This document shows, piece after piece, positions 21,115-23,727 of a stretch of DNA of 23,727 nt. Source of the stretch: a virus. Location: positions 1 through 23,727 of the IMG/VR virus record IMGVR_UViG_3300021138_001066; one strand, written 5' to 3'. Position 1 is the first letter of the stretch, and each line of letters begins with the position of its first letter. The notes below the pieces were generated by a model. It searched no databases, was not told the origin of the DNA, and worked only from the letters and a program-made list of their open reading frames with translations. A program made the position numbers and the translations under genes.

Positions 21115-21557
21115 GAATGTCCTTAACTAAAGAAGTCGAGTTTGATACAGGGCATCGCGTCCCAGATCATGCCAGTAAATGCTTCAATCCGCATGGGCAT
21201 CGCTATCGTGTCCGAGCAACATGCGCTGGTGAATTAATTAATGAAGATGGAGCCGCCGACAATGGCATGCTTGTTGATTTTTCAGACCTAAAGGCTTGGA
21301 TGACTGAATACGTTCACGATGTTTATGATCACGCTTTTGTCGTTTATGAAAATGATGACATTATGCGCTCATCATTGGAGCATGGATCGCCGGATTGGAA
21401 GATCGTCATCGTTCCTTTCATCCCGACTGCTGAAAACATGGCTCAAGACATCTTTGATCGGCTTGCTCCTATCATTGAAAGTCATTGGAGAAATAACATC
21501 AGGCTTGTCAAAATTGAAGTCTGGGAAACTCCGACATCGAAAGCGATTGTCGAATGA
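21111..21557 (+). CDS. queD: 6-carboxytetrahydropterin synthase
   Basis: 148 residues, of normal length for the family. Zinc ligands H15, H28 and H30 (FDTGHRV, NPHGHRY) and the nucleophile C24 (SKCFNPHGH) are present. D73-H74 (VYDHAF) and E108 (PTAENM) with E139 (VWETPTS) complete the active site. It makes 6-carboxy-tetrahydropterin from dihydroneopterin triphosphate, the second step toward preQ0. The start is ATG 21111 (ATGA overlap with queC) or ATG 21117. Confidence 0.93.
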   Translation: MRMSLTKEVEFDTGHRVPDHASKCFNPHGHRYRVRATCAGELINEDGAADNGMLVDFSDLKAWMTEYVHDVYDHAFVVYENDDIMRSSLEHGSPDWKIVIVPFIPTAENMAQDIFDRLAPIIESHWRNNIRLVKIEVWETPTSKAIVE

Positions 21558-22264
21558 GTTACGAAGTCGCAATTTCAGCCCATCTTGCTTCAAGTTTGAG
21601 AGTCTCAGAGATCTTTGGACCGACACTTCAAGGCGAGGGCGCATCTGTCGGTAAACAATGTTGGTTTATTCGACTAAGTGGATGCAATCTCGAATGCTCA
21701 TGGTGTGACACTCCCTACACATGGGACTGGTCGGGCAAAAATGGGAAAAAGTTTGACAAGAAACAAGAAGAAAAAGTCATGCAGATCGCCAATGTGGTTG
21801 ACGAAGTCCGCTTTGCCAATCATGTTGTCATAACCGGTGGCGAGCCATTAGTTCAAAGCAGAGCATTGATTCGATTACTCAACGCACTCGAACTTGTCGG
21901 GATCAGCGCAGAAGTTGAGACTAATGGGACTCGCCCCTACCCTATTGGTGCGCCACTTGGAACACGCTGGAACATTTCTCCAAAGTTATTAAGTTCTGGC
22001 AATGGCAATGGGATCCGCCCAAAGGCTCTCGCTTCATACCCGCTCAATTCAATTTTCAAGTTTGTCATAACAGATCCAAGCGACATTGATGAGATCCTTG
22101 ATTTGAAATTGCCTCGCAAGCAGACGTATTTGATGCCAGAGGGTCGAACGCTTGAAGAAATTAATGACAAAGCGAAATGGGTTGCAGAATTAGCAATTCA
22201 GAATGGCATGAACTTCTCGTATCGTCTTCACATTCTTTTGTGGGGATCCGAAAGAGGTCACTAA
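21554..22264 (+). CDS. queE: 7-carboxy-7-deazaguanine synthase (radical SAM)
   Basis: 236 residues. The opening signature SEIFGPTLQGEGASVG is typical of QueE. C44, C48 and C51 (GCNLECSWCDTPYTWDW) are the radical-SAM iron-sulphur ligands. VVITGGEPLVQ is the SAM-binding strand. The rest of the barrel carries AEVETNGTRPYP, WNISPKL and FKFVITD. The enzyme rearranges carboxy-tetrahydropterin to 7-carboxy-7-deazaguanine. ATGA overlap with queD and 2-base spacing to the next gene. Confidence 0.94.
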   Translation: MSYEVAISAHLASSLRVSEIFGPTLQGEGASVGKQCWFIRLSGCNLECSWCDTPYTWDWSGKNGKKFDKKQEEKVMQIANVVDEVRFANHVVITGGEPLVQSRALIRLLNALELVGISAEVETNGTRPYPIGAPLGTRWNISPKLLSSGNGNGIRPKALASYPLNSIFKFVITDPSDIDEILDLKLPRKQTYLMPEGRTLEEINDKAKWVAELAIQNGMNFSYRLHILLWGSERGH

Positions 22265-22266
22265 TC

Positions 22267-23157
22267 ATGAAACGCCCTGAAATGCCGTTATACGCCGATT
22301 TCGAGCAGTTAAAGCAGTTATCAAGGGAATTAGCCGGCAGATGGGATACTCAGCCAATTTCCGGCGTTTGGGGTGTTCCAAGAGGCGGCACTTATGTTGC
22401 GATCATGGTCGCTCAGATCCTCGGAGTCCCATTGCTCGATGAATACAACGGCGGTTGCTTAGTTGTTGATGATCTTGTTGACTCTGGCAGGACAGCATCT
22501 GAATACCATCAGTTTGATGCTTTGTTTCGTAAATCGCATTCGCCATCGCATCTTGCTCCTCATGCCAAAGTCATTGATAACTGGATCGTATTCCCTTGGG
22601 AAGCAAATGAAAGCGGTCCCGAAGAAGCAGTTGTCAGGATTCTTGAATACATCGGTGAAGATCCAAAGCGAGAAGGCTTGATCGAAACTCCCAAGCGAGT
22701 AATCAAAGCATTTAAAGAACTTACTGATGGGTATGAGAAAATAGATACCGAGATTTTGACGACCACTTTTGATGAAGCCTGCGATGAGATGGTTGTTGTC
22801 TCTGGCATCGAGTTCAGTTCAATGTGCGAACATCACATGCTTCCATTTACTGGGCATGCAACAGTTGGTTACATACCAAATGGATCCATTGTCGGGCTAT
22901 CAAAATTGGCTCGATTAGTTGAAATGTATGCTCGCCGCCTTCAAGTTCAAGAACGCATGACTGAACAAATTGCCCATTCAATTCAAGACATCCTCAAACC
23001 ATTGGGTTGTGGGGTGGTTATTACCTCTCATCATTCTTGTATGGGCATGAGAGGGATTAGAAAAGCAAACGCAAAGATGACGACCTCATCGCTTCTTGGT
23101 GCAATGCGAGATGAGCCAGAAACTAGAGCCGAGTTCCTAAGCCATCACAAAGACTAA
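22267..23157 (+). CDS. folE: Phosphoribosyltransferase-GTP cyclohydrolase I fusion
   Basis: ATG 22267, two bases after queE, gives 296 residues; a start at 22177 lies inside queE. Residues ~1-112 are a purine phosphoribosyltransferase: GVWGVPRGGTYVA, then the phosphoribosyl-pyrophosphate loop LVVDDLVDSGRTA (D68-D69) and DNWIVFPWE, the last a xanthine/guanine-type ending. Residues ~116-296 are FolE: zinc ligands C187 and H190 (SSMCEHHMLPF) and C258 (HHSCMGMRGI), with GLSKLARLV and RLQVQERMT. FolE makes dihydroneopterin triphosphate from GTP. The fusion suggests guanine salvage coupled to its use. Joined in one frame, with no stop between. Confidence 0.88.
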   Translation: MKRPEMPLYADFEQLKQLSRELAGRWDTQPISGVWGVPRGGTYVAIMVAQILGVPLLDEYNGGCLVVDDLVDSGRTASEYHQFDALFRKSHSPSHLAPHAKVIDNWIVFPWEANESGPEEAVVRILEYIGEDPKREGLIETPKRVIKAFKELTDGYEKIDTEILTTTFDEACDEMVVVSGIEFSSMCEHHMLPFTGHATVGYIPNGSIVGLSKLARLVEMYARRLQVQERMTEQIAHSIQDILKPLGCGVVITSHHSCMGMRGIRKANAKMTTSSLLGAMRDEPETRAEFLSHHKD

Positions 23158-23161
23158 TTGC

Positions 23162-23260
23162 ATGTCAGAAGATGAAGAATGGATCAGCGACCCGATGACG
23201 GCAGACGAGTTCATTCAATTTCTAAAAGGCTTCAATGATGCAGATACAGTAGATACATGA
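23162..23260 (+). CDS. 32-residue acidic peptide
   Basis: ATG 23162 codes MSEDEEWISDPMTADEFIQF then LKGFNDADTVDT, rich in Asp and Glu. The frame is uninterrupted and its TGA overlaps the terminase start (ATGA), as real genes do here. It could be a small inhibitor or DNA mimic, but this is only suggested by charge. There is no clear Shine-Dalgarno. Confidence 0.45.
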   Translation: MSEDEEWISDPMTADEFIQFLKGFNDADTVDT

Positions 23261-23727
23261 GCAATAGAAATCCTGATCCAGAATTGATAGACAAAGAACG
23301 CCAAGTCCTTGAATTAAGGCGAATGGGCGTGACGTATGACGAGATTGCTAAAGCAACTGGTTATGCAAGTGCCCAGGGCGCATTGCTCGCATACAAAAGA
23401 GCATTGAAGCGAACTCTGAATGAAGCAGGAGCCCAAGAAGCAAGGGAAGAAGAACTAGATCGTCTTGATCGTTTACAGCGTGTCTATTGGCCAAAAGCAA
23501 TTAATGGCGATGTCGTTGCATTAGATCGAGTATTGAAAATTATGGAGCATCGAGCGAAGTATCGTGGTTTGTATGCTCCTGCACGAATGCAGGTGGAGGC
23601 GACAGTTTATGATTCAGGAACCATTATTGGAGAACTCGAGCGAATCCGAGCCATCATACGAGCCAATCGTGGCGAGGCGATTGCTTTGGACAGAGGAATT
23701 AGCGAGACCGGAGCAATTACCGACTGA
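23257..23727 (+). CDS. Terminase small subunit
   Basis: 156 residues, complete to TGA at the last base of the window. The N-terminal region ELRRMGVTYDEIAKATGYASAQ followed by an AYKRALKRTL helix is the usual helix-turn-helix. The central EEELDRLDRLQRVYWPKAINGD and ALDRVLKIMEHRAKYRGLYAP are the oligomerisation helices of actinophage small terminases. It recognises packaging sites and delivers DNA to the large subunit, expected immediately downstream. ATGA coupling to the preceding peptide places packaging in the same transcript as the modification genes. Confidence 0.85.
   Translation: MSNRNPDPELIDKERQVLELRRMGVTYDEIAKATGYASAQGALLAYKRALKRTLNEAGAQEAREEELDRLDRLQRVYWPKAINGDVVALDRVLKIMEHRAKYRGLYAPARMQVEATVYDSGTIIGELERIRAIIRANRGEAIALDRGISETGAITD

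Noticed and set aside
22177-22266. Extension of the PRTase-FolE protein into queE
   Set aside because: The region encodes the end of QueE in another frame; ATG 22267 is two bases after its stop and begins the recognisable domain.
1-23727. CRISPR array, insertion sequence or tRNA gene
   Set aside because: No regularly spaced dyad repeats with unique spacers, no transposase and no tRNA-like clover-leaf was seen. The only long tandem array is protein-coding.

Overview
This window looks like part of the genome of a tailed phage (or prophage) of an actinobacterium. Every gene I can support is on the + strand, most genes are spaced or overlapped by a few bases (ATGA, TAATG and TGATG junctions), and base composition is about 42% G+C by rough count. 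A WhiB-type iron-sulphur regulator and an Rpf-type muralytic enzyme are both actinobacterial hallmarks. The low G+C suggests a small-genome freshwater lineage (Nanopelagicales/acI-like) rather than a high-G+C soil host; that last step is inference.

Layout. (1) 1-7363: late structural and lysis genes. These are a truncated tail-fibre-like protein, an NlpC/P60-type endolysin, a one-helix holin-like protein, several tail-tip/fibre proteins including a probable six-bladed beta-propeller, and a 913-residue protein made mostly of 38 gapless 20-residue repeats. (2) 7382-9534: a small transcription unit with its own promoter and strong terminator, holding a putative DNA-binding protein, a calcineurin-type phosphoesterase and a permuted NlpC/P60-like hydrolase. 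(3) 9552-15092: early operon I, with many small (often Cys-rich) proteins and then a recombination/replication set: an ERF-like candidate, a ribbon-helix-helix candidate, SSB, WhiB, a winged-helix initiator-like protein with iteron-like repeats inside its gene, HNH nuclease and VRR-NUC nuclease. (4) 15107-23727: early operon II, with small conserved phage genes, an Rpf-like protein, a DUF1599 protein, a YqaJ/lambda-type exonuclease, two tiny membrane proteins, an Ntn-hydrolase, and then a tightly coupled DNA-modification cassette: ParB-like, DpdA-like, QueC, QueD, QueE and a phosphoribosyltransferase-FolE fusion. The small terminase subunit closes the window. The large terminase and head genes should lie just downstream.

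How it works together. FolE, QueD, QueE and QueC form the complete GTP to preQ0 route, and the DpdA-like transglycosylase should exchange guanine in DNA for preQ0. No QueF, ArcS or amidotransferase-QueC fusion is visible, so the simplest prediction is unelaborated dPreQ0 DNA. The phosphoribosyltransferase fused to FolE could recapture the guanine that DpdA releases.

Three signals are not explained by the gene list. First, by eye I find no AGCT, no ATAT and no GCAGC/GCTGC in the whole window, although each should be common; Ala-Ala pairs are written GCC-GCC or GCG-GCN to avoid the last. Second, operons I and II begin with the same promoter block and with a 5' leader hairpin whose stems differ by compensatory changes, whose 13-nt loop is nearly identical, and which abuts the Shine-Dalgarno. 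Third, the hairpin in front of each promoter has its central segment in opposite orientation in the two copies.
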